13,597 bases of DNA from Caryophanales bacterium UBA1744. Its GTDB lineage: Bacteria > Bacillota_I > Bacilli_A > RFN20 > CAG-826. Location: positions 889 through 14,485 of the forward strand of contig DCHU01000019.1 of assembly GCA_002314915.1 (NCBI GenBank), read 5' to 3'. Positions 1-7,609 of this stretch are shown here, in pieces (positions within the stretch are counted from its first letter, which is position 1; each line of letters starts with the position of its first letter). The notes below the pieces were generated by a model that was given only the letters and a program-made list of their open reading frames with translations, did not search any database and had not been told where the DNA came from. Position numbers and translations under genes: made by a program.

Positions 1-809
1 TTTTCCAAATCTCCGGTAAACAAGAAATGTTGATCTTTGTATGTTAAAAGGTTGCAAACAGAGTAATTGTTTTCTGTTGTAGCAGCTTCTTCATAATATT
101 TCTGGTAAAGCGTTTCTAAATAGATATCGTCCGCTAATTTTATTTTCTTCAAAGAAGAGTCTTTATATGCCTCAAGGGCAGTATAATGCTTAGCACCTTT
201 GCTGACAGCGTAATCGCGAGCTTCTAAATAGTCCTTATATACTGCGGATGTTGAATCTGTTTTGGCAAAATCAATAATTGTCCCCACGTTATAGTGATAG
301 AAAATGCCATCCTTTCCTGTTCCTGAGAATCCCGCAATATGATCCTCGTGAGCATGGGTTGCAATAACATATTCTAGAGTGCCATCGGTGCAATATTTAT
401 CAACATAGCTCTCAATACGAGCGGCTGAGTTTTTCCTTGAACCAGCATCGATTAAAATGTCTACATCACCTGCTTTAATATACACAGAATCACCAGTGTA
501 CCAATTGCCCAATTCCATGAAGTGAATCTGGAGGTCGTCATACACTAATCCATTGAATGAAACAGGATCTGCTGGAGCCTCGTGGAAAACATGTGTTGTT
601 CCAGATTTTTCAAGGTATGCAAAACCGGCGGTAACCACTACCAAGGCAACGAATAACGCAACAGCCACTAAAGGTTTTTTCTTAGCGTTTTTCTTAATGC
701 CTTTCTTAAGTTCTTTGGTGACAACTTTTTGCACAGTCGATTTAGAAGACGACTTCTTAGTTGTTGATGATTTTTTCTTTGATGATGATGTAGATTTCTT
801 TGCGGCCAT
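1..809 (-). CDS. Membrane-anchored metallo-beta-lactamase-fold hydrolase, ComEC-like MBL domain (3' end cut by window)
   Basis: The reading frame is open from the ATG at 807-809 to the window edge and gives 269 residues without a stop; the C-terminus lies outside. AGGAG (816-820 on the complement) sits 6 nt before the ATG. Residues 1-45 are an extreme Lys/Ser/Thr-rich basic tail, followed by one hydrophobic segment at about 46-66 (PLVAVALFVALVVVTAGFAY), so the tail is probably cytoplasmic and the catalytic domain outside. The MBL metal motif is THAHEDH (His152, His154, Asp156, His157), and a later FTGD (about 265-268) fits the next metal-ligand strand. The fold resembles the hydrolase domain of ComEC/Rec2 and stand-alone secreted relatives that act on nucleic acids or phosphodiesters. 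The substrate cannot be read from sequence. It is separated from the upstream acyl operon by a terminator, so it is probably a separate transcription unit. Confidence 0.8.
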   Translation of the reverse strand, partial: MAAKKSTSSSKKKSSTTKKSSSKSTVQKVVTKELKKGIKKNAKKKPLVAVALFVALVVVTAGFAYLEKSGTTHVFHEAPADPVSFNGLVYDDLQIHFMELGNWYTGDSVYIKAGDVDILIDAGSRKNSAARIESYVDKYCTDGTLEYVIATHAHEDHIAGFSGTGKDGIFYHYNVGTIIDFAKTDSTSAVYKDYLEARDYAVSKGAKHYTALEAYKDSSLKKIKLADDIYLETLYQKYYEEAATTENNYSVCNLLTYKDQHFLFTGDLE

Positions 810-836
810 ATAAAACTCCTTTTAAGGGGTAAAACA

Positions 837-842
837 ATTATA
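837..842 (-). promoter_or_regulatory. Candidate -10 box for the MBL-fold gene
   Basis: A perfect TATAAT on the minus strand lies 27 nt upstream of the ATG at 809. No good -35 is visible at the usual distance: TTGAGT is only 11 nt away, and at 17 nt the hexamer is CGGAAA. It is supported by the terminator just upstream, which implies that the gene needs its own promoter. The rest of 843-967 holds nothing I recognise. Confidence 0.35.
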
Positions 843-966
843 AATCGTTTTAAACTCAATTTCCGTATTTTAGAGGCTATTTGGACCTAAATGATGACCA
901 AAAAACGCGTACTAACTTTCTTGCTTTGTTGTTAATGATATATAAAATATTCAGTGTTCATCGAGC

Positions 967-993
967 AAAAATAAAAGTCCCGCTTGGGGACTT
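967..993 (-). terminator. Intrinsic terminator at the end of the acyl-activation operon
   Basis: Read on the minus strand, AAGTCCC, a five-base loop CAAGC and GGGACTT form a perfect 7-bp stem, followed by TTATTTTTG. It starts 15 nt after the stop of the carrier protein gene. A T-run also follows on the plus strand (995-1000), but no plus-strand gene ends here. Confidence 0.85.
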
Positions 994-1008
994 CTTTTTT
1001 CGGTCGAT

Positions 1009-1251
1009 TTAAGCGTTTTCTTCGATGTATTCCACCACTTGACCAAGTGTTTCGAGTTCATTTAGGGATGCATTTCTCATCGTTATGCAGAACTCTTTCT
1101 CTACTCCAATTACCAAATAAAGGAATCCAATTGAGTTCAAGCCAAGATCATTTTTGATGTTGGTTTCTGGCTTTAAATCCTCTAATTTTATTTGAGTATC
1201 AGGCTCGATTTTCTTGAGTATTTCGTATAATTTTTCAACTGTTTCTGACAT
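1009..1251 (-). CDS. Stand-alone acyl carrier protein-like protein
   Basis: This 80-residue acidic protein has the size and pattern of a phosphopantetheine carrier. The attachment site is Ser40 in DLGLNSIGF, followed by an amphipathic helix (LYLVIGVEKEFCI). The motif reads NSI where fatty acid synthase ACPs normally read DSL, so the Asp that helps AcpS recognition is Asn. It should be modified by a PPTase (one is encoded in the same operon) and carry an acyl thioester in the cytoplasm. It is the last gene of the operon, beginning 1 nt after the stop of the tandem acyltransferase. Its own SD is weak (purine-rich GAAAGAGAAA), which suggests translational coupling. Its close link to a ligase, PPTase and acyltransferase suggests a specialised carrier and not the housekeeping acpP. 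Confidence 0.88.
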   Translation of the reverse strand: MSETVEKLYEILKKIEPDTQIKLEDLKPETNIKNDLGLNSIGFLYLVIGVEKEFCITMRNASLNELETLGQVVEYIEENA

Positions 1252-1252
1252 A

Positions 1253-2536
1253 TTATTTCTCTTTCTCAGCTTCGTCTTTGAATGAGGCGATTTGAGTGAA
1301 CATATTATCCATTACTGAATTTAAATCTTCAACAGATGGATATTCTTTATCACAGAGTTCTTTAACTGTTTTTGGCTCGCCTAAATATAGCTTAACTTTG
1401 TTCCATTTTTTAGATTGGTTATGGATGTAGATAGGCTGCATAGGAACACCTGTTCTGCTCGCTAATAATGCTGCACCAGACTTGTAATCATCAATAGTCT
1501 GATCTCTATGAATTCTTCCGTTTGGGAAAACCAGGAGAACGCCGCCTCCATCAAGTACGTTTATGCAGTTATTGATAGCGTCCTGGTCGTTAGCGTTACG
1601 ATCAATTCTGATGCACCCAAGTTCCTTCAAAAGGAAATTTCTCACAGGATATTTCTTTTGGAACACAGCTTCACCAGTTAGACAGTATACACGCCTGCGC
1701 CAATAAGCCATTATAAGCACCAAAGGATCTATGAATCTTGTGTGATTAGCAACAATAATCAATCCACCTTTTGGTTTGATTTTGTTTTTCTTTTCACCCG
1801 CATTTACTAACTTTAAACGGAATCCTAAGTTGAACGAATAAACTATCAGTCTTCCTAAATCCTTTAAGAAGTATCTTAACGCAAAGGTTTTTTGATATTG
1901 GTCAACATTTTTTAAATGTTGCTGTTCCTGACCCATGACCATGACTTTTCGTCTGACCATCTTATTCAATGAATCTATCTGGGCTTTTGTAGGGTATACA
2001 TCCTCACAGTGGTCATAGATAAAAATCTTCTTTCCAATAGTGACATGCACCCTTTTGAAGAGACCATAGTTTCCGTCTCCATAAATAGGGATGATTGGTA
2101 CGCCAGTCTTCTGAGCGAGGACAACATATGAAGGCGCAAACTTCTTTATTTGACCGTCAGTTGAGACCTTTGACTCAGGGAATACGACCAATATCTTACC
2201 CTTTTCGAGTAGTTCTTCGGATTTATCCATAAAGGATAACTCATTATTTTTTCTGTCGACGCGAACGCCACCAATGGTCTTCATAATCCAGCCTAAGTAC
2301 TTATTGGTGGTATAAACCGCCTCAGACATCTGGCAATACACTTTGCGGAAAGGGAACATGAAAATAACGAGCATCAAGTCCTTAAGACTCCTATGATTAA
2401 GAACGACGATTGCAGGACCTTTTATGTGCGTGTTCGTATCTTTCTTATCTTCGTAATACGTGCGACGCTTGATGTAAATCCAATATAAAGGGAACGCCGT
2501 AACCCTCATAAACCAATATAGTATCCAGGAAATCAT
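1253..2536 (-). CDS. Tandem two-domain PlsC-type (LPLAT) acyltransferase
   Basis: The 427-residue protein contains two complete glycerolipid acyltransferase domains, where PlsC usually has one domain of about 200-250 residues. Domain 1 (about 35-200) has NHRSLKD (His48, Asp53), GGVRVDR, FPES (119-122) and PIIPIY. Domain 2 (about 250-400) has NHTRFID (His265, Asp270), GCIRIDR, FPNG (337-340) and PMQPIY. Both keep the HX4D catalytic pair, but motif III, normally FPEG, is FPES in the first domain and FPNG in the second. The N-terminal 22 residues are hydrophobic and probably dock the enzyme to the membrane. The start overlaps the ligase stop by 4 nt (ATGA), with GGAGGAG 8 nt upstream. It probably transfers acyl chains from acyl-ACP or acyl-CoA to a lysolipid or glycerol-type acceptor. 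Whether the two domains act on successive positions or different acceptors is inference. Confidence 0.87.
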   Translation of the reverse strand: MISWILYWFMRVTAFPLYWIYIKRRTYYEDKKDTNTHIKGPAIVVLNHRSLKDLMLVIFMFPFRKVYCQMSEAVYTTNKYLGWIMKTIGGVRVDRKNNELSFMDKSEELLEKGKILVVFPESKVSTDGQIKKFAPSYVVLAQKTGVPIIPIYGDGNYGLFKRVHVTIGKKIFIYDHCEDVYPTKAQIDSLNKMVRRKVMVMGQEQQHLKNVDQYQKTFALRYFLKDLGRLIVYSFNLGFRLKLVNAGEKKNKIKPKGGLIIVANHTRFIDPLVLIMAYWRRRVYCLTGEAVFQKKYPVRNFLLKELGCIRIDRNANDQDAINNCINVLDGGGVLLVFPNGRIHRDQTIDDYKSGAALLASRTGVPMQPIYIHNQSKKWNKVKLYLGEPKTVKELCDKEYPSVEDLNSVMDNMFTQIASFKDEAEKEK

Positions 2537-4431
2537 GCTAATAACTCCTCCACTACCTTGGCCATGCCTTGGACTGTGTAATTATCGTATTGGTCTGAAT
2601 AAGGCATGCTAACGCCAAATTCAGTGTTAATTCTCGAAACAAGCGTGAAGTAATCAAGGCTGGAACACCCTAAATCGACCATAAAGTGCGCTTTAGGGTC
2701 AATTGGACGCACAGATGTGAATTCCTCAACGATTGAGATTAATTTATCTAATATAGCCTGATTTATACCTAAGTCAGCATTGCTATCAAGCGAGTCGACG
2801 TCAAAGAAGCTGACCTCATTGTTTTCAATCAATCTCTTGAGTCCCTGTCTAGAAACCTTGATAGCATTTGCGTTTGCCAAATCATCTCTTGTGAACAACA
2901 AATGTGTTGGTCTAGATGATGAGTCGAGTTTATCCAATTGGGCTTTCACATCTTTATAAATAGATGTTATTTCTTCGTTTGAAGCGTATTTAGAAACCTG
3001 TATCGCAAGCGTCAATTTATCATTGTATTCAAATACACAATATCTAGCTGCGTTGATTTGGAGATTCTTCTCAATATCGTCAGGTGAAATATTCTCTCCA
3101 TTTTCACCGATGAAGATATCGTCTTTTCTACCTAGGATGTAATAATTGCCATCCTCATCAACCCTTGCTATATCGTTAGTTGAGAACCATTCTTTTGGTT
3201 CAACGATTTCTCCATTGATCATCAATTTGTGAGAGATTGAAGCGCCTCTGATTAAAAGTTCTCCATCTTCCGCAATCTTATATTCAACGCTTGGGAGAGG
3301 TTTGCCGATCGATCCAGAAACTCTGTCTGAAAATCTGTTGGATAAAACGACGGATGTAATACTAACCTCAGTCATTCCATATCCATTTAGCAACGGATAT
3401 CCTAACGCATTGATTAACTTCAATGTGTCTTCTTTAATATAAGAACCGCCTGTGATACAGAAATATACCGACGGGCCAAATAACTGGTTCGTGATCTTCT
3501 TAAGAAGGTTTCTCGAATAATCGATATTATTGCCGTTCTTTTGAAGTTTAGATGTCATTGCTACTGCATTATTAAAGGTTTTTTCGGTTCGTTTACCCAT
3601 TTTACTGACTGTCTTGCGTAATTCTTTGTCTAAAGTGTGCCAGAACAAAGGAACAGCAAATATGTGAGTAACACCATGTTTCTTTACTGTCTTAAGAATT
3701 GTTTTCGCCGAATAATCTCTAAGGAATACGAAAGTACGCGAGAACAAAGAGAACCAAGTCATAATGGCTACCAATCCGAAGATGTGGTAAAGAGGGATAA
3801 AGACCAGCAACTTCAACGATCCCTTATAATGCTTTTTGGCTCTCGAATTGTGGTTGAGGAGGTAATCAGCATTTAAGACATTCTCCGCCAACTCTTGTCC
3901 TTTATAGAAAACGATTTTCTCTTTAAGTGTTGTTGCCGATGTTGAAAGAGCTATCTCATTAGCCCAAGTAAACACATAGTCTTCTGGTGCATCTTCAGTA
4001 AGGGTCCGAATGTCGATTTGTTCCGTTTGATATGAGAATGACTGCTTATATCTGAGACAGTATTTAACTTCCAATCTCGAAAGAATCTTATTCGTTAATT
4101 CGATAGGATACCTGTGGTTAATAAGGTATGGTTTGTTGCCTGATGCAAGTATTCCCCAATATGCGTCAATCCATTCTTGCGATGAATCGATTGCGATACC
4201 GATGTACTGATCTTTTAAATCTGGGTAATCCTTATTAAGAGAATAAGCTATTTGTCTTACTCTTTTCTTTGAATCACCATAGGTTGTTTTAAAGATTCTA
4301 TATCCGTCGTTCTTTTCGGATATGATCTTCGAGTCATCAGAAAAAGAAATGTTAAAAAACGCCTCGAAATCCTTCGCTGAGTTTTTTAACGCTTCATATC
4401 TAGTTTTGACTAATAATCTAATGTTCTCCAC
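2533..4431 (-). CDS. AMP-dependent acyl ligase fused to a C-terminal acyl carrier domain
   Basis: The 632-residue protein is an ANL-superfamily adenylating enzyme (about 1-540) followed by a carrier domain (about 555-632). Visible core motifs are PLYHIFGL (213-220), NGYGMTE (349-355), the Asp420 region WFSTNDIARVDEDG, GRKDDIFIGENGENISP (434-450) and the C-terminal catalytic Lys525 in AIKVSR. The carrier Ser591 lies in DLGCSSLDY. The P-loop-like motif, usually TSGTTGxPK, is degenerate as TSATTLKEK (164-172). The start codon is GTG; GGAG lies 9 nt upstream, and the first 14 nt overlap the end of the PPTase gene. The reaction inferred is acid + ATP to acyl-AMP, then transfer to the phosphopantetheine of its own carrier or the stand-alone one. 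A fatty acid is the likely substrate given fakA, fakB, plsX and the acyltransferase nearby. A PKS loading module is less likely because no ketosynthase is present. Confidence 0.87.
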   Translation of the reverse strand: MENIRLLVKTRYEALKNSAKDFEAFFNISFSDDSKIISEKNDGYRIFKTTYGDSKKRVRQIAYSLNKDYPDLKDQYIGIAIDSSQEWIDAYWGILASGNKPYLINHRYPIELTNKILSRLEVKYCLRYKQSFSYQTEQIDIRTLTEDAPEDYVFTWANEIALSTSATTLKEKIVFYKGQELAENVLNADYLLNHNSRAKKHYKGSLKLLVFIPLYHIFGLVAIMTWFSLFSRTFVFLRDYSAKTILKTVKKHGVTHIFAVPLFWHTLDKELRKTVSKMGKRTEKTFNNAVAMTSKLQKNGNNIDYSRNLLKKITNQLFGPSVYFCITGGSYIKEDTLKLINALGYPLLNGYGMTEVSITSVVLSNRFSDRVSGSIGKPLPSVEYKIAEDGELLIRGASISHKLMINGEIVEPKEWFSTNDIARVDEDGNYYILGRKDDIFIGENGENISPDDIEKNLQINAARYCVFEYNDKLTLAIQVSKYASNEEITSIYKDVKAQLDKLDSSSRPTHLLFTRDDLANANAIKVSRQGLKRLIENNEVSFFDVDSLDSNADLGINQAILDKLISIVEEFTSVRPIDPKAHFMVDLGCSSLDYFTLVSRINTEFGVSMPYSDQYDNYTVQGMAKVVEELLA

Positions 4432-4996
4432 TTAATGGTTCTCCATTAAGAATGAATTCTACATCCTGAGGCTGGTTTTTGAAAACAACAACAACGATTG
4501 AATCGTTGATTCTTGCCCATTTATAAGGGATGTCGTCGCAATCGAAAGCCTCTTTGGTTAGCCCGTAACCAATCATCTTTCCATACGCTTCTTTCACGCA
4601 CCAACGAACGGTCAGGTATTCCTGCTTGCTCTTTGCGTTGGCGTATTCTTCTTTTTCTTTCTTGGTGAGAATCATCTCCTTAAGAGGATTGAGTTTATCC
4701 TCCACGATGAGTTCCTCTAAATCGAATCCAACGGAGACGTCTGAGATTACGAATCCGTGGAATTTATTTGAATGAGATACGGAGATCTCATTGCTATCGT
4801 GAATCGGCTTGTTGTTGACTGTGTAAGTTAATTCGCCTCCAACAATCTCATATAAGTACGAATACATCGAGGTTGAAATCTTGTTCTTGCTGGCAAGATG
4901 GTGAGAGTCATCAATATGCTCAACAACGTTATCAGGAAGCACTAGGTCCCCAGAATAAAGATTGTCATTCGAATAGATGTACGCCTTTGTACTCAT
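4418..4996 (-). CDS. 4'-phosphopantetheinyl transferase, Sfp type
   Basis: From the ATG at 4994-4996 the protein has 192 residues. Sfp-family motifs appear in order: NKP (62-64), SVSHS (72-76), VGFDLE (89-94; Asp92 and Glu94 are metal ligands) and RWCVKEAYGK (131-140; Glu136 and Lys140 conserved). It transfers phosphopantetheine from CoA to the conserved Ser of carrier proteins, here most plausibly Ser40 of the stand-alone carrier and Ser591 of the ligase. The frame is open five codons further upstream (ATG at 5009-5011), but that stretch contains the GGAGGG ribosome binding site 7 nt before the internal ATG, so the shorter start is preferred. The gene begins 1 nt after the plsX stop and overlaps the ligase gene by 14 nt. 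Its length is close to the smaller members of the family (full Sfp is about 225 residues). Confidence 0.9.
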   Translation of the reverse strand: MSTKAYIYSNDNLYSGDLVLPDNVVEHIDDSHHLASKNKISTSMYSYLYEIVGGELTYTVNNKPIHDSNEISVSHSNKFHGFVISDVSVGFDLEELIVEDKLNPLKEMILTKKEKEEYANAKSKQEYLTVRWCVKEAYGKMIGYGLTKEAFDCDDIPYKWARINDSIVVVVFKNQPQDVEFILNGEPLSGEH

Positions 4997-4997
4997 A

Positions 4998-5915
4998 TTA
5001 GAACCCTCCATTCAACAATTTGACTACCTGGTCATAACAACCGGCAATAGTCTTTCTATTTGCAGCGCCATGCGCCTTAACGACAGGTTTCTTTGTGCCG
5101 ATTAAGACAGAACCACCAATGTTGTTGTAGTCGAATCTTTCGCCTACTTTCTCATTTATTTCCTTGCAGTCGCCGTAATGGGCAACGATATTGGCGACAC
5201 CTTCTGCAACTTTAAGCACAACGTTTCCGATCATGCCATCGCATACGAGTACATCTGCCATATCATTAAAGCAATCACAAGCCTCAATGTTACCGACAAA
5301 ATTGATTGTTTCATCTTCTTTGAGGATCTTGGCAGCAGACTTAATTTGAGCATTGCCTTTTCCTTCTTCTTTTCCGTTTGAAACAATTCCAACTCTAGGC
5401 TTTTCGATGCTTAAGTAGCTGCCAATAAACTTCGAACCAAGTCTTGCGAACTTATCTAAGTCGGTATCTTTCACATCGATGTTTGCTCCACAGTCAGCAA
5501 GTAAAAACTCATTACCGTTGCCGTGTTTAAGGATTCCACCTAAAACAGGGAATTTGAGCCCTTCTTGTAAACCGAGATGGAAGATTGATCCAACCAGCAC
5601 ACAACCAGTCGCAGAACAGGTAATCATACCCTTAGCGTCTTCGTTGTCCCTTAGATAGCGATACGCTTTGACTAAAGCGGTGTTATCCTGCTCATAGAGC
5701 ATTGTCATTGGATTAGTCGTGTTCGTAACCTCGGTTTCTGCATCAATGACTTCAACCGAGATGTTTCTTGCATTAAAAAAGTCATCGATCTCTTTTTTAG
5801 GACCTACCAAAACCGGTTCGTATTGCTCTCCTTTATTGAGGCAGAGAATGACGCCTTCTAGTATTTCTTGGAGACATAAATCTCCACCTAATGTATCGAT
5901 GACTATTTTTTTCAT
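4998..5915 (-). CDS. plsX: PlsX-like phosphate acyltransferase (short form)
   Basis: PlsX interconverts acyl-ACP and acyl-phosphate. Family blocks are visible throughout: DTLGGD (7-12, for the usual DAMGGD), SATGCVLVGSIF (101-112), LADCGANIDVK (139-149), RVGIVSNGKEEGKGN (174-188), FVGNIEACD (206-214), CDGMIGNVVLKVAEG (225-239) and a C-terminal GGSVLIG...VVKAHGAANRKTI (267-290). At 305 residues it is shorter than typical PlsX (about 330-345). The shortfall appears concentrated between LKVAEG and GGSVLIG, where only about 27 residues remain. In PlsX this region carries a helical hairpin linked to membrane association. The gene starts 9 nt after the fakA stop and has no clear Shine-Dalgarno, so coupling to fakA translation is likely. 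Next to fakA/fakB it should take acyl-phosphate into acyl-carrier protein or the reverse. It could be a second, operon-specific PlsX; the window cannot show this. Confidence 0.88.
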   Translation of the reverse strand: MKKIVIDTLGGDLCLQEILEGVILCLNKGEQYEPVLVGPKKEIDDFFNARNISVEVIDAETEVTNTTNPMTMLYEQDNTALVKAYRYLRDNEDAKGMITCSATGCVLVGSIFHLGLQEGLKFPVLGGILKHGNGNEFLLADCGANIDVKDTDLDKFARLGSKFIGSYLSIEKPRVGIVSNGKEEGKGNAQIKSAAKILKEDETINFVGNIEACDCFNDMADVLVCDGMIGNVVLKVAEGVANIVAHYGDCKEINEKVGERFDYNNIGGSVLIGTKKPVVKAHGAANRKTIAGCYDQVVKLLNGGF

Positions 5916-5924
5916 GCGTATAGT

Positions 5925-7580
5925 CTAGCAAATGCCGAGGATAAAGTCATAGACGTCTTGTTGTCCGTCGATGGTTCCAACCTCTGCACATGGGTATTTA
6001 GCGTTGATTACTGACTGAAGTTCGTTTGCATCATCTTCACTGACACCCTGTCCTTTAAAGATGACAATAACTTCCTTGTCGTCGATATCCTCAACTGTCG
6101 CAATTGCTTTCATTGTCGAATCAATTACAGATGAATCAGCAGCCACGAGTGTGTGGTCAACAATTGAGATTGGTTCGTTCTCTTTGCAGACGACTCCATT
6201 GACGGAGGTATCTCTAATTGAACGTGTTGTTGAAACCGTGGTGACGTTCTCGATGCCGCTCTGGATTGTTTCAAGCTGCGTTTCAACGTCTGTCTCATCA
6301 ACATCCATCATGGATAGGGCAAAATAACCCTGAGCAACAGATCCAGTCTTTACGACATGAACCTTTGCATCTTTGTAGATGTCACGAGCTTGTTCAGCTG
6401 CCATAACTATATTTTTGTTATTCGGGAAGACGATGATATTGTCTGCATTCAATTCTTTAAATGCTTCAACAAACTCTTCGGTGCTGGTGTTCATGGTCTG
6501 TCCACCATTGACAACGATATCGCATCCAAGGGATTTATAAAGTTCGATGATTCCTTCGCCCTGGCATACTGCAACATAAGCGATTGCCTTGTGTTGTGCC
6601 GCCTTTTTGGCCTTTTTCTCAGCCTCTGTCTGAGCGTTCTGGATATCCATATTCTCAGCCTTTAATGTGACGAGTTCACCATACTGCTGAGCTTTCTGGA
6701 ATACACGCCATGGTTCAAAGGAGTGAACATGAACCTTGACGATGTCTTCATCTTTCAAGGCAACGATGGAGTTTCCGATTGTCTCTAAGAAAGCAATGAA
6801 TTCATCGATGTCGAACTCAGCTGGGTTGCACTTGCTGTTCTGGAGCTGAAGAATGAATTCAGTACAGTATCCGAACTGCATAACTGAATCGGCATTGAAG
6901 ATGTCTTTGCTGACCATCTTGACCTGTGTAGGTCCGTGTTCTGATGAAGAGATGTCTGTTTCAAAGATTTCTCCGCCTAAGTATCTTAAGAATCCTTCAA
7001 AGATAGCAATGAGTCCTGCGCCGCCTGAGTCTACGACTCCAGCTTCCTTAAGGACTGCGAGTTTCTCTGGAGTTTCTTCAAGAGATTTCTTTGCCTGGAC
7101 AAGCCACAACTTGATAAGGGCTTCAAGGTCCATATCATCTGTGACCTTTTCATAAGTTAATTCGATAGCTTCACGGCAAACTGTGAGGATTGTTCCTTCA
7201 GTTGGGGTGACAACAGCTTTGTAAGCTGTCTTGTAACCTTGAACGAGAGCGTCTGCGAATTCTCTGATTGTAACTGTCTCATGGTCTTTAAGAACGAGGG
7301 AGATACCTTTGAAGTACTGAGATGTGATGACACCTGAGTTTCCTCTAGCGCCAAGGAGAACGCCTCTAGCGAATGCTGTTGCGAATTCTCCGACGTTTTC
7401 GGTCTCTGGAGCGTTCTTAACTCCGTTTTCGACTGTCATTCTCATGTTGCTTCCTGTGTCGCCGTCTGGGACTGGGAAGACGTTGAGTTCGTTGATGGTT
7501 TGTTCCTGTAATTTTAGGTTTCCTAAACCGGCTTTAAATAAGTCGTTCAAGAGAGCGCCATCGATTTTTCTGATTTCCAT
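5925..7580 (-). CDS. fakA: Fatty acid kinase catalytic subunit FakA (DAK/DhaL family, YloV-like)
   Basis: The 551-residue length matches FakA. The N-terminal DhaL-type nucleotide domain (about 1-200) has the Mg-binding PVPDGDTGSNM (36-46), GARGNSG (78-83 region) and GVVDSGGAGL (181-190). The middle domain has FGYCTEF (236-242, Cys239) and VHVHSFEP (283-290; His284 and His286), the block that contains the essential Cys/His residues of FakA. The C-terminal part matches the DAK1_2-like domain. FakA phosphorylates the carboxyl group of a fatty acid held by FakB. SD AAGGAGGT stands 7 nt before the ATG. It follows fakB by 29 nt and precedes plsX by 9 nt, so substrate delivery, kinase and the acyl-phosphate-using enzyme are consecutive. 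Confidence 0.94.
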   Translation of the reverse strand: MEIRKIDGALLNDLFKAGLGNLKLQEQTINELNVFPVPDGDTGSNMRMTVENGVKNAPETENVGEFATAFARGVLLGARGNSGVITSQYFKGISLVLKDHETVTIREFADALVQGYKTAYKAVVTPTEGTILTVCREAIELTYEKVTDDMDLEALIKLWLVQAKKSLEETPEKLAVLKEAGVVDSGGAGLIAIFEGFLRYLGGEIFETDISSSEHGPTQVKMVSKDIFNADSVMQFGYCTEFILQLQNSKCNPAEFDIDEFIAFLETIGNSIVALKDEDIVKVHVHSFEPWRVFQKAQQYGELVTLKAENMDIQNAQTEAEKKAKKAAQHKAIAYVAVCQGEGIIELYKSLGCDIVVNGGQTMNTSTEEFVEAFKELNADNIIVFPNNKNIVMAAEQARDIYKDAKVHVVKTGSVAQGYFALSMMDVDETDVETQLETIQSGIENVTTVSTTRSIRDTSVNGVVCKENEPISIVDHTLVAADSSVIDSTMKAIATVEDIDDKEVIVIFKGQGVSEDDANELQSVINAKYPCAEVGTIDGQQDVYDFILGIC

Positions 7581-7609
7581 GTGGGAAACCTCCTTATGTG
7601 ATGTAGTAA

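Noticed and set aside
553..813. Plus-strand reading frames over the MBL gene and other antisense frames across the long minus-strand genes
   Set aside because: They are shadows of conserved coding frames without SD or family similarity.
1009..4431. dlt-type D-alanylation operon
   Set aside because: A ligase and carrier are present, but DltB and DltD are missing, the carrier is fused to the ligase, and PlsC domains, FakA/B and PlsX point to fatty acyl chemistry.
4997..5011. Earlier PPTase start giving MEGSN before MSTKAYIY
   Set aside because: The five codons contain the GGAGGG ribosome binding site of the ATG at 4996, and no SD precedes 5011.
1009..5915. Polyketide or non-ribosomal peptide cluster
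   Set aside because: There is no ketosynthase, condensation domain, thioesterase or transporter; the carriers sit with lipid acyltransferase genes.
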